From: Ischnura elegans
Taxonomy: Eukaryota > Arthropoda > Insecta > Odonata > Coenagrionidae
Assembly: GCF_921293095.1 (NCBI RefSeq)
Contig: NC_060251.1
Location: 54,267,585 to 54,331,584, forward strand
Length of the DNA stretch: 64,000 bases
Direction of reading: 5' to 3'
Shown here: positions 1 to 12,400 of the stretch, piece after piece
Layout: every line of letters starts with the position of its first letter
Position numbering within the stretch: the first letter of the stretch is position 1
The notes under the pieces: generated by a model
What the model saw: the letters and a program-made list of their open reading frames with translations, nothing else
Databases searched by the model: none
Told to the model about the DNA's origin: nothing
Made by a program: the position numbers and the translations under genes

Positions 1-2608
1 AGTATATAACCTTAGTACATGCAGTGATTATTTCCTGGTTGATCGCCATTGCATTGGCAACCATTATCATTAATCATATATCATTAACCACTGACAGTTG
101 ATAATCCATCACTTGAGGCCCACCACCAACATCAGATCTAATAAAATATTGCTGGGCAAAGAATCTTGATGTTCATAGCCATCCATAGAAAAAGTATAAC
201 TTCTCCTTGCCATGTTTCAATGATGGATACTGGTACCATTTCTTTAATGAAAAATCTAACTTTACTGAACATATAAAAATATAGGCACTATTACAAATTA
301 CAGGCTTCTGGTGTCTTAATGACAAACATTTACCAAATCATTATTTTATACAATATTGGATATTTTTGGAAGAGGGTGTTTTTATGACAAACATTTACCA
401 AATCATTATTTTATACAAAATTGGATATTTTTGGAAGAGGGAGTGGAGGAGAAAATTATCTGTAACAGCCGATGCATTAGAAAGAGATGCAAAATACATA
501 AGGCAACCTTAGGTTCCCATGGCATCAGAAACAATTCATGGTTTTTATGTGAACATTCTAGGCCATAAAAAGAAAAAATTGGGAGGGGGATCCATGTTAG
601 AATGGGTTTCAGTGGGAGGGAGTACTTAAATAACATATTTCCCAAAAAATTTGAGAGGTTTGAACCACAATATCCTTTTTGCTCATTACAGGCTCTTGAA
701 GAGAGAGCTCTTGTAATGTTTAGAAGAATGGATATTACAAGATGTAGATTAACAGAGTATGCTCTTAGGTAACATCTTAAAATTCCTTTTGACCATAACC
801 ACGGTGTTAGGGGAAAAGATTGAGGCATTGGAGAGATTATGGTGTTTCTTCATTTTTGCATAGGCAAGGACGGGTGAAGAGGCATGAGAGGAAAGTAAGA
901 AAAGGCAGTTCAGACATGGAAGAGGTCACAGGATTAAGCAGTACTAGGAGTGAGAGGTTGAGATCCTTAATAACATTAACATGAGAAAATAAATAGACAG
1001 ACTTGATCACACCAATTTAACTGTCTTAAAAATAATTCTTCTTTCTTGAATGATTTTTTCCCTGAATGGTTAGGCATTGGCTAGCTTGATTGTTAAACAT
1101 ATTGATACCTTTTCAAATAAAAATTTAGATCCTAGTCCCAAGTATGGATGACTTACTTTGATAGTCAGTGATTATGTACTTCATTGCTGATGGCTACATC
1201 ACTTTCACCAGTCAATGATGAACTTATACCTTTAATATTGGCTATTGCCAGAAATTGATGTTGACAATTTCGATAACTGAAAACCATTTACAATCCAAAA
1301 CCACAGGCAATGAATGACTACCATTGATGATCAACCTTAAACAACCCATTAATATATTTTAAAAATTTAGTTGACAACTTACCATTTAAATGAAGTATTC
1401 AATGCCAAGGGTTAACAGTAGAGCATAATGACAAATTTCAAGGATTAAGGTTTCATAGTAAAAAATAACACCTAAGTCATTAACTGTAGAGCCTATTATG
1501 TACATGGGAAAATATGTTTGTAATGCTGTTTTTAGACCATGTACAATCCAAGCTCTAGTGAGTAAAAGGGTTACCTATAACATGCATGCTACAAATCATT
1601 TCGGCAAGTAGGAAACTGAGACGAGGAAGAAGGTGATGAGATGATTACAGTGAACGAGCAAGGTTCTTGGAGCAGGTTAAATGTCTTAGGTCATATGATA
1701 AGCAAGGCCAGTAAATCTTAATACACTAAAAGAATTAATTTAAGACAAAACAAATGTGAAAAATAAATTGAAATGCAAATAGTTAAAAGCATGGTCATTG
1801 GATTTGAATGAATCCATGTAGTGGACCAAAAAGCATAGACAATATAATTATAAACGTTGGTAGTGTTTACCAACTCAACCATTTGACAGATTTTAAAAAT
1901 AGATTCTGTTTAAAAAATTTATTATTCATATATGTACACAGTTGCATCATGGTTTAAAAATTAAATGAATGACAGAAGGAGAAAAAATAGGTTCCTTGAA
2001 ATTGATCACTAATACTCAAACTTAAAAAAATTCCTCAGACCTAAAATATTTCCAAATTTAAAATTGCTTTAAAACATGGAAAAGGAACAAATAAATGACC
2101 AACGTACTAATTTCATTAATTAAACCATTCAACTTTTCAGTAAACAAGATTACATAAGTTTAAACTCTGTTCTTCCTGAAAATAATGAGAAAGCATTAGA
2201 CAATGATTAAATCTAATGCTTCAGAAGGCCCTTAACCAAAAGAAAATGCTTATTCAAATAATACAGGTACTTAGGTGAAATACCTTGTTTGGTGACATGA
2301 GACCCAATGCATACAAAATAAAAAAAGTGTTCCTCACAAAGCATTTGAGTTCTGATGTTTTTTAAATGGTTTTCTTTATATGATAAATATATAAATTTAT
2401 CTATTAAAAATCACCAATCAAGGATACATATTTACAGCAATTAAAAAAACCTTGTAGAAAAAGTGCAATATAAAAAGAATAACTATGAGTGTCTTTTCTA
2501 TATCTTGATGATATATATTGTACCTACATGAGATCAATGTTTTTCGGCATTTAAATGCATTGTCATCAGTTAGTTATTGCTAAAAAAAAAATTAATTGAA
2601 AAAGAAAA
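1..2608. other. Intergenic / SHPRH 3' flank, no gene seen
   Basis: AT-rich sequence without a convincing reading frame. It should include the SHPRH 3' UTR (minus strand); a minus-strand AATAAA lies at 1918-1923, but it is far from the stop and uncertain. A two-copy 65-bp tandem duplication occurs at about 310-440. Nothing else is recognised. Confidence 0.5.
310..440. repeat. Two-copy tandem duplication, 65-bp period
   Basis: The block beginning GACAAACATTTACCAAATC at 321 recurs at 386 with few differences and both copies continue into TTGGATATTTTTGGAAGAGG. This is a local duplication with no coding signal. Confidence 0.85.
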
Positions 2609-5600
2609 TTAATCAATAACCTCATCTTCATCCTCTTCACCTGAATTGGCAGTCGAAGAGGCTATTATACTTGACGGGAGGCTACCATCTTGTTTTGATT
2701 CTGATTCAAAGATCAGTCTTAGATCCCCTATTGTAACTTGTGGAGCTGTCGAGGAATCACTGCCGAGCTGTTTGTGATGCCCTCCATGAAGGACACTGTG
2801 AATACGCTCTTCAATGGTATTGCGAACTAAGAATCGATGAACAACAGTGGGCCTGTGAAATAAGAAACTCCGATCAGCTCAACCATATACTATAAGAATA
2901 ATATTACTTAAACTATCAATGACACAAAAAAGGTGATTGTTTTCTAATCAGGCATTGAAAATCTAGGGAATTTCCAAAACAAAGCCAAAAGAATTACGCT
3001 ATGTTATATGAGCGCTGATACGATGCAGGATGCTAGCAGGTAGCGGAGTACCATGCTAGCTGGTAGCTCTTGGCTTAAATAAGGATTATTAATACCTTAT
3101 CAAACGAAGAAAACTTTCCGACCTTAGGCAGTTTTAATAGGTGATTATTAAGGGATGTTTCCCTGAGCTCTGTGCCTCATGCATGCATTGGTAACCGCAG
3201 ATGATGTAAAACTCCTATCTACTCGTATAGAAACTAGGTCCCTGTGACGTCACGTGGAGTGGCATCGCATGGGCGCCAATCTGGCCTTTTTCAAATGAGG
3301 ATAAAATTGACCCTTGCCATTCGTCTAAACTGGTATTTCTAAAACCAAATAATTTGTACATTATGAATACACTAATGGTGGGTAAGGAATCACAATCAAT
3401 GCCTTTCGTTTTCTTTGATGAAGGAAACTACCCTACTATTAATCAAATTCACACAATTCTAACACCAAACCAAAAGGGCATTCAGTCAAAATTTATCCAT
3501 ACTAATTCATTCCATGGACATATTTTGCTGCATTGACATGCTTTCAATTATTATGGAACAAATAGACTAAAACCACAATGCCCATGAGGATATCAAGATA
3601 ATTAAACATAGCTGAGGAACCATACTGCTTGCTTGACCAGAATGCTTTGACGTGTCTACAACACCATATAGAAGAACATTTAAATTTCCTTGAATTTACA
3701 TTTTTCCAATAAATTAAGCTTTATTTTTAGAGAAAATTTTAAACATAGCATGCAAAGCACAAACAAGGTGCATTCCTTTGCCTAAATTTAATGACTCTAA
3801 ATAAAGCTACATGTTATATCATACCGTAACATACACAATAATATTTTAAGGTGAATAAGCCTACTAAATTGGCTCTGTATTTTGATACACTTCTGGCTTC
3901 GAAATGGTTGATTTTATACAGTAAAAATTAGCTGAGGTTAAAACTCCATGGTAAATTTTAGTGATGTGCGAATAATATCCACGAATACTTGAATACCTCG
4001 AATACTGGAAAGAATTCGATATTTGAGGTCTCGAATAGTTATGCTAAAGGTACCGTCTCGAATACCTCGAATACTTTGAATTTCGCGTCATACACTATCG
4101 CACGCACGTCGTTGGTAGTTGACTTGGACAAATATAGAGAACTGTAATCGTTTAGTGCATACAGCGCCGTTTTAGATAAGTTGACGAATTACATCAAATT
4201 CATGGATTAGAGCGGTGAAAAGAGTTCGACGTGGGGAACCGAAAATAATCGGGTGAAAAAATCCAAATATCCCCGATTCCCCCCACCAGGAGGACCTCAG
4301 TGCCGTGGGATAGTAACTACGTAGCACAATTCCCAAAATCCGCTACCCCCTCCATCCACCAGCCCTCGGCCCATCCTCCGACACTTCCTCCTCTCCGAAA
4401 TCAAACAAAAGGCCCCAGACCATAAAACAAAAGCTTCAAAAGAAAATATCAAGTTACAGGAGAATAATAGAATCGTGTTTCACCCTCCCTTCTTTCTACC
4501 CCACTGACCTTTTTCTGTCAACCTGCTTCGAAGTTCCCCATTTCCGGAGGTCAACCGCTGCATGAGTCATCAATTAGCACAAAAGGTGTCTAACAATGAC
4601 TTTCGGCAATTGATATTACACCTTTATTGGATTGAAATATTAGTAATAGGCGCGTAATTTCAAAAAGAATAAGACCAAACACGGCGTATTTCTGACTTTA
4701 TTTAAGCATTTTACGCAAGAAAATAAATGTTGGAACGATGAAGAAATACGACAGAGACTTAGCATTCTGGCGAAACTCAATATCCTCGCAGCTGAGCTCT
4801 CTGAAGTTGATGCTGCATTTTTTCCGAAAACATATATGTACAAAGTTACAATTTATGAGTCATGCTATAAATCTCTATTGCCACAGACGAAGGGATATTT
4901 TCTTAGGATATTTGGTTTCTCCCTGCTAGCAATTCGAATTCATCTGCTATCTCGTGAGAACTTCGAGAGATGGACTGAAAATAATTGAAGAAAATCCGCT
5001 GGAGAAGCGCGTGTATTTTGCAAAATGATTTGGATTGTCCGCTAGCACTTGACACTATGAGTGGGGGTAAAGGGAGCTACCTGTTAAAAATAAGAATTTG
5101 GATGAAGCCGAGTATCAAATGGGCGTGCCACTGAAACAGCCTTTGGTAGATAAGAATGTATGCATCAAAATCCATCATAGGTGTGTAAATGCCGAGACAG
5201 CATGCAATAATTTTTTCGCGAGGAGGTGTGTCCCCATAGAATATATGAAAGAGATGTTAGTTGAATCAACTATATGCCCAAATTGTTTCCATAAAATGAA
5301 AATATTCCATTAATCAGCTAAATTCCTGTTTGATTGCTTTAAAGGAAATCACAATTACTCACCAAAATCTTGTGTTTCCTGCTGCAAAGGCAACCAAGTC
5401 AAACATTCTCGCATTCATTGTTTATATTATTCGAGGTAATCGAAATTCGAGGAATTCGAATATTTGAGCAATGATTTAATATTCAAATTCGATATTCGAG
5501 TTCGAGAAATCTGCTATTTGATCCATCTCTAGTAAATTTCTAAATACTTTCGATCACACACATTCTTGCTGAGGATTGTGGAGAAAAATGAGAGTGAAGA

Positions 5601-8600
5601 TAGAGATATGTATTGTTGGTGAAACAATACATGTTTTGAATTCATTTTGGACAAAAAGAAATTATTTGAGCCCTTAAATTTCTCCACACTTTCAATCCCA
5701 CATTTTTGTCGATCAGTTGGGGTGCAAAATGACAGCAGAGATATATTTAATATCAGACATACAAGACACATTTTGAGAGTACAAATTTTGAATTCCTTCT
5801 CTATAAAATGAAGAGCTTCGTAATGCCTTAGAGAAGTATGAGGATGACATCTAACTGGTCACATTTTATAAGAGATTTCACAAGAGATTTACATAGTGAT
5901 AATTACCTTGTCTGTCCTATACGATGAACTCTGCCAACTGCTTGGAGTTCGTTGGCAACATTAAGATTAGGCTCAACCAACAGTACATGTGTTGCCTCTA
6001 TAAGATTGAGACCTTTGGATCCAGAACTAACCTTAAGAAGTAGAGCTGTAACATCTCGATCTGGGTCCTGGATGAATTGAAAAAATTAAGATATTTAAAT
6101 ATACAGTAAAAATTCTATGTAGTGAACCTCTTTACATCATAAACCTCCATACTTCATACCACCCCTACGGTCCCATCAGATTTACATGTAAATTTATAAG
6201 CAAACCTCTTGTAGTGAACCTCTTTATCTCATAAAACCTCCACTTATCATACCAAGGACATACCCCCGAGACAGCCAAACTACCTCCGAAAATCGTACCG
6301 AGAAAATTAGAGACCATTAATGCAGCCGCGATTACATGCATGGAATGACATTTTCAGCGATAAATGTTTCACACGTATTTTTTTCTTATACACCTTAATT
6401 ATGCTGTAATTTTCACGTTAATCATTGGTTGTGGCCATTTTGTTCCATATGAGAGCATACCTAACAGCAAACAAGAAAAAAGGTATCCAACTATCCAAAT
6501 CATTTTAAGTGACTGTTGAATTAAGAGAGATCACATCGTTTTCTCTCGAATCACTACAAAAAATCATGCGATAGCACTCCCTTTCTGTAATTATTAAATA
6601 ATAAATGCATGTTCACTAACGCATGCATATTTGTTTAAACACATAAATATAATGCTTTAAAAGACAGTTGTGCCTTCATTTCCGAAGGATATGAAAAAAT
6701 AGTGCCTATCACTGAAATCTCTCTATAGTGAACCTCCATGCACCAAATTGCCCAAATTTTGGTCCCCTCCATTATGATGTAAAGAGGTTTTACTGTATTA
6801 GCCTACAAAGTTGGTAACCTACTATGGTCAACGAGGTGATATAGAAATTAATTATGAAATCATGCCCAGGCTTGATAACTCATTAAAGCCTATTAAAAGA
6901 AAACATGTATATATTACACAGACAAAATATTATCTTAAGGCCATCCCTGCTTCACATTTACAAATTTCAAATCATACAGCTCAAAAAGAATGAATTGAGA
7001 ATATGACTGTGGCACATTCATAGTGATTTTTATTCCTCACAAATAAAATATTTTAAATTCCATTTAATTTTAAAAACAGATGACCAGATAATCTTAACTG
7101 CTAGGTAATCATATTTTATTTCAATACAGCTACTACAATATTCTCTCAAGCAACAAATACAATAAATACAGCATTACCTAACCCTTCAACCTGTGAAAAA
7201 AAATCATCTGTCTCTTGCATTTGCACTGAGCATGCATGAAATTCAAGCAAGCACAGACCTTGAGTAGGTGATCACTTTTAAGTGTAAAAAGTATTACAAA
7301 TTTATTGTTTGTGGTCCCTAGGCATTCAAGTTTTCATGCCTAACACAGAATCCTTCATTGAAAATGCAACACATTTTATAAAAACCATATAAATAGATTC
7401 AGCATGGAGGTTTTCGGGGTTACTACTGCGTAGATTCATCTCTGCAGACGGCAGTTTTGCCGGCATTGCAGCAGGCTTCTTCAGGTCAATGAAGAGAAGA
7501 TCTGTGGTATCACACGTCTCTTGTACACCCTGTCGGAGGCCGGTGTCTTCTCATTGGCTGGTTCAGGAGGACCGGGTGGCTTCTCATTGATCTGCACCTC
7601 CTGGCTCTGTCCTGTCTCTCCGGGATTACTCTTGAGGACTCTCCTCCATGTGTTAGGGAGCTGGTATCTGTCCTCTCTATTGAGGTTGTTCAGTGTCTTC
7701 ATTATCTCTATAGCTTCCCTAATGATCTCAGGGAAGTATCTCTTTTCATTGGCAATGACTTTTTTTGCATTGTCGTAGTCGGGATTGTGATTCAGCCCAC
7801 TCCATGTGTGCTCGCAGTTGTTGGTTCCTTGTGGCTCTTTAATGTTCTTGGAGCCCGCACCTTGAGGAGTCTTCAAGTTTGTCCGATAAATGCTCTGCAA
7901 CAGGTGCAATTGACTCGGTACACCCACAATGGTTTCCTGCGGGGACTTTATCTTTGGCTTTGCTAAGGAAGCTGGAGGTTTTTGTGGAACAGGTGAACCT
8001 TATCACTATGCCATGCTTCGAGAGCACATGCGCTATCTTTTCACCCATCCCTCCAACGTACGGTAGGAAGGTGGAAGCCGTAGGTTTTTCCATATCTCCA
8101 AGAGCAGGTTCTGCGGTCCTTTTTAGGGCCTCATCAACTGAGGATACTGACCTGTCGTCTGCAGAGATGAATCTATGCGGTAGTAACCCCAAAAACCTCC
8201 ATGCTGAATCCTCACCACACCGCTAAAGCCTACACAAGGATACCGTATGAAGGCGTGTAAGAGACCAGAAATTTTTCCCAGAAATTGCAGCCGAAAATGG
8301 AAAATGGGGGAGCGTCTCTTACACGAACTTTTTATCTTCCCCTCTCCACCCTGGTCGCGAGTCTAAGGGGTACTGAGTGGCCTTGATTTTTACCATGAGT
8401 AAGTCATGTGAAACCCTTGGTCAAAATCAAGCAGCAGGCAGGTGAGTTTCTCCCTAAATGACTAATTTTTACAATGCTCATGTTTGCATTTCTCATTCTT
8501 AAGCATCGTGCTGTCACGTCAGCACCTCAAAGGTGAACATCGTGAAAAGATCGTGCAGGGTTTTCAGCTCTAGAGGGTACACTAAATTTACTGCTACGAG

Positions 8601-9487
8601 TGGGCATCCTGTGGCATTTATACAGCAAATATTAATCGCATATCAAACTTAAAGAAATGCAAAGTTTTGAAGGACCCACAGAATGAAAATTGTTTGCGAA
8701 GTAGCAAAAATTCTGACAGCCCCAACAATGGGGAAACGGATATTTATTCCCCTGATTCAGAGTGAGAATCAGGCCAGACTCGACCTCTTGATAACACTGA
8801 GATGGAGCTAAATGTCAAGCAGATAATGACAGTGATGCAGCATTTTCCAAATGAAACAAAAATAATTAATACATGCATATACCTATTTACTCACCTTGAA
8901 CAGATTGATACTTTCTTGGAATTGTGTGTGGTTCTTACCATGAGCATATTTGATATCATTTACAATTAGTGCCTTTCCAATGATTTCAAGAATGTTAGAG
9001 AACTGAAAAAAAGGAAAATATAAACTCTTAAGTACCAATTAAAGCTACAAATACTAAAATAAAATAACATGTATCAACCTCAGGTCTTAGTTCGGAGGAA
9101 TACTTTTTCTACACTGGAATTTCCATACTTATGGAAACTTTCCCAAACCTCTTAGTTCGGAGGAATACTTTTTCTACACTGGAATTTCCATACTTTGGAA
9201 ACTTTCCCTAGCCTCTTAAGTTCCTCCTTTCTCTTAAAAATTTAACAATAGGCACCATATACTATAAGTTTTAATTTCAAATAGATTTTCCTGAGTTTCA
9301 CCACTCACAATTGCAGAACTTTAACTTACCGAAGAGAAAACCAGAACTTTAACTTCAGGATCATGATCAATTAATGAAAGTAATGTTCTCACAACAGCTT
9401 CCACTTTAGTCGAATGACTCCCCTTGACTTCAAACAGTTTTCTAATGGCTTTACTAGACTCTCCTTCCTCTGGTCCACTTTTTTCAT
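2609..9487 (-). CDS. SHPRH: SHPRH exons 29-32: helicase C-terminal lobe and C-terminus
   Basis: Exons 9487-9330, 9002-8895, 6067-5907 and 2852-2609. Motifs: STKVEAVVRTLLSLIDHDP and VKVLVFSS (motif IV), LLLKVSSGSKGLNLIEATHV (motif V) and LQAVGRVHRIGQTR (motif VI with the arginine finger, about 1750-1763). The last exon codes VRNTIEERIHSVL, then a polar tail ending in an acidic GEEDEDEVID. The stop TAA lies at 2609-2611. The intron 2853-5906 contains a hAT-type element and a truncated MITE; the intron 6068-8894 contains a pogo-like MITE and a Penelope-like remnant. Confidence 0.94.
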
Positions 9488-12400
9488 CTGCAAAAAAACA
9501 CAGATTATTATAACATAAATTTAACGGTAAATTCAACAAACATAAGCAACACAGCGGTAAGTCCTTTCTAGAAAATTTTTGAATAAAGGAAACATAAATT
9601 TGCAAACATTAGAGCTGACTAGTTAGTAAATATGGTCAATTTTTTATTGATACTACAAATACTAAGCAACAAAAACCTCAAATACAGGACAATTTAAAAG
9701 TACTTTATGCTGTGACAAGCCAAATCATATACATACTTGGGAAAAAAGGCAAAATTTTTAAATACATTAATAACTGAACTGAGTTCTACATCCATTTTCA
9801 CAATCTTATATTTTGCATCTTTGCTTCACCTTTGCCTTCTTCACAGGATTCACCAGGGGGCCCACCACTAGTATCCACATATGAAACCTCAGATTGATGA
9901 GTGATTTCTCGACAGATTGCACACTTGATAGTGCGACCTCGAGAACAATACTGAGCAATTACAGTCTTGATGCACTCCATACAGTAGCAATGGCCACAAT
10001 GGAGAACACTCCACTGTAAATAAAAAAAAGGCAGAATAAGATTTATGATGAATTCCACAGCTAGAAACCAAGGAATATGATTGCTTAGCCCACCACTGAC
10101 CATGGTTGCCATATGGCAAGGTAGTTAAGGGTTGAGTTAAATTTATTACTACTTCACTAGAACGTATTTCTCCACCATTGCTATGACTTTCTCACAAAGC
10201 AAACAGTTTTTTCTCTCATTTAGACTGCAAAATGTGTGTACCACAAACAATAATCTAACACTCAACCAGGGTTCCCACTCAATCTAAACTATAAAATTCA
10301 CGGTTATTTCCAGGTTTTCACGGTCTAAATGTCTTCAAATTCACGGTTTGTAGATAAAATACTTTAGGCAGAAATATTGATCACATAACAATCATGTTAA
10401 CCAACGAATTAATTAATGCACGTTAACTAAAAAAATATTCACAATTTATAAGAACCTCCATTGGAGTATGCTCCTATACGGAAGTGAGGCATGGACAATG
10501 ACCGCAGCAGAGAAAGCAAGGATAGAGGCCTTTGAAATGTGGTGCTACAGAAGGATGATGAAAATCAAATGGATCGACCGAGTTAGTAACGAGGAAGTCC
10601 TAAGGAGGGTAGGAGAGAAGAGAAGCCTCATGAAAACCTTAATAAGAAGACGGAACAACCTTGTAGGCCACATCTTGAGACATGATGGCCTGATGAAGAC
10701 AATCGTGGAAGGACAAGTGGAAGGCAAGAATGGAAAAGGAAGACCTCGAACAAAATATATGGAACAAGTAAAGAGAGATGTGAAAGAGAAGAAATACGTA
10801 GGAGTGAAAAGATTAGCTGATAGGAGAACTGAGTGGAGAGCTGCGTCAAACCAATCCTAGGATTGTTGACCAGTGATGATGATGATGAACTAAAAAATTT
10901 AACGACCGCCACAGACACCATGAATACAAATGCAGCCATGAAAGTGCTATCCCTCCTGACGTCACATATCGTTTGCAAAATTCAGCTCACGCTAAAGGTT
11001 GTGAGAAGGAAAATGGAGGGACCAGGGTGCCAGAGAAGTTAAGAAGTGTCTGAATTTTCGCAAGTGTTAATGAAAACTTAGGTTACCAGTCTTCCGGCTT
11101 TGGTACAGGCTAAAGGTCAATGTGTCTACATGACCATATTGCACCAATAATCGTGCTTCAAATATATGTGTCCAGATAAATCTGTGACCATGTCTGCGCG
11201 TGACTGACATTGAAATATGAGCGAAATATCCAATTTTTCTTTTAATCTGTCATTTGTAGTTCTCCGATTGTAAAATCAAGATTGAGAGATTTTAAGGCTT
11301 TTAGGACGAAATTCACGGCTTTTTCCAGTTTTTTTCACGGCATGTGAAATTCACGGCTCATTCACAGTTTTAAGGTTTTCAAGGTTGAGTGGTAACCCTG
11401 TCAACAGTTAGTGGAATTTTTCATGTGCGTAATTTATGGGGTTTGGGTAGAGAAAATTACTATTAAAAGTTAGAGAAAGCAATAAAAAATTATACGACTA
11501 TGTTTTTACAGAGAATACAGAACAAGTTACTACTATACTTAAATTTAACCTTTCCTGATGGGTATAATTCAAGATAATTAAAAGCAACGACATGCAGTGC
11601 TGTATAGCACAATAGATTGTTTTATTTGCTGCTTCATTGTCTATGGTTGTTATTTTCAGCTGAGGTTCTTATTAATATGCTATTTCCTTTGACCATAATT
11701 ACAAATACACACATACAAGAGAATTTAATTCAATGCTTGACTCAAAGTACTTCATTCAGCAGTAAACCAAGAGTTTCACACAGTTACAAGCACTTTTCAT
11801 AAATCGTTTAAGGATGATTCAGAATCAGATATGGGAGAATCCTGCTCTGCAAGATTACCCTGTATTGGGGGAAACTGGCACTGAAATTTTTTGCTCAGAT
11901 AGGAAATATTTATCCTCATTTTCCTTAAACATTAACCTAAAAATATATCATAGAGCTTATTTCAAATTAAATAAAAGCTATTTCCAGATAATAAGGAAGA
12001 TAAAAGATCAAAATCACTCAATAGTATGCTCGCATGTTTACATAAAGAAAACTAAACCTCTCTGCCAGGATTCAAACAGCTGAGTGGAGACTATGAGCAG
12101 TATAATTAACTTTTGGGGAAATACTGAAGTTAAGTTGAACTTGAATGACATAGGAAACTTTTTTATTTGAATGAAAGGATAGTTCAAAGAAATAAAAAAT
12201 GATGATGAATATAATTTTAAGGATACTCACCTTTTCTCCAAGAACTTTATGGCAAATTGGGCATGGGTCTGGATTGACACCACCATGACGACCACTGTTT
12301 GCCTTCACGAGATTTTGCAGATAAAACAATTGACCCATTCTTTTTCTAAGATCACAGCTTCCACTAGCAAGCTCAACTGCCAAACGATCTGCATACGGTT

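Noticed and set aside
406..828. 140-residue minus-strand frame near the left edge
   Set aside because: Low-information composition, overlaps the tandem duplication and shows no family motif.
5098..5313. Transposase fragment in hAT copy 1 (71-residue frame with CPNCFHKMK)
   Set aside because: The Cys pair alone is not enough to call a zinc finger or hAT transposase, and copy 2 does not preserve the frame.
9830..10112. Reading frame continuing past the exon 28 donor (GEAKMQNIRL)
   Set aside because: The frame continues into intron sequence; the donor AAAG|GTGAAG joins correctly to exon 29, so the continuation is read-through.
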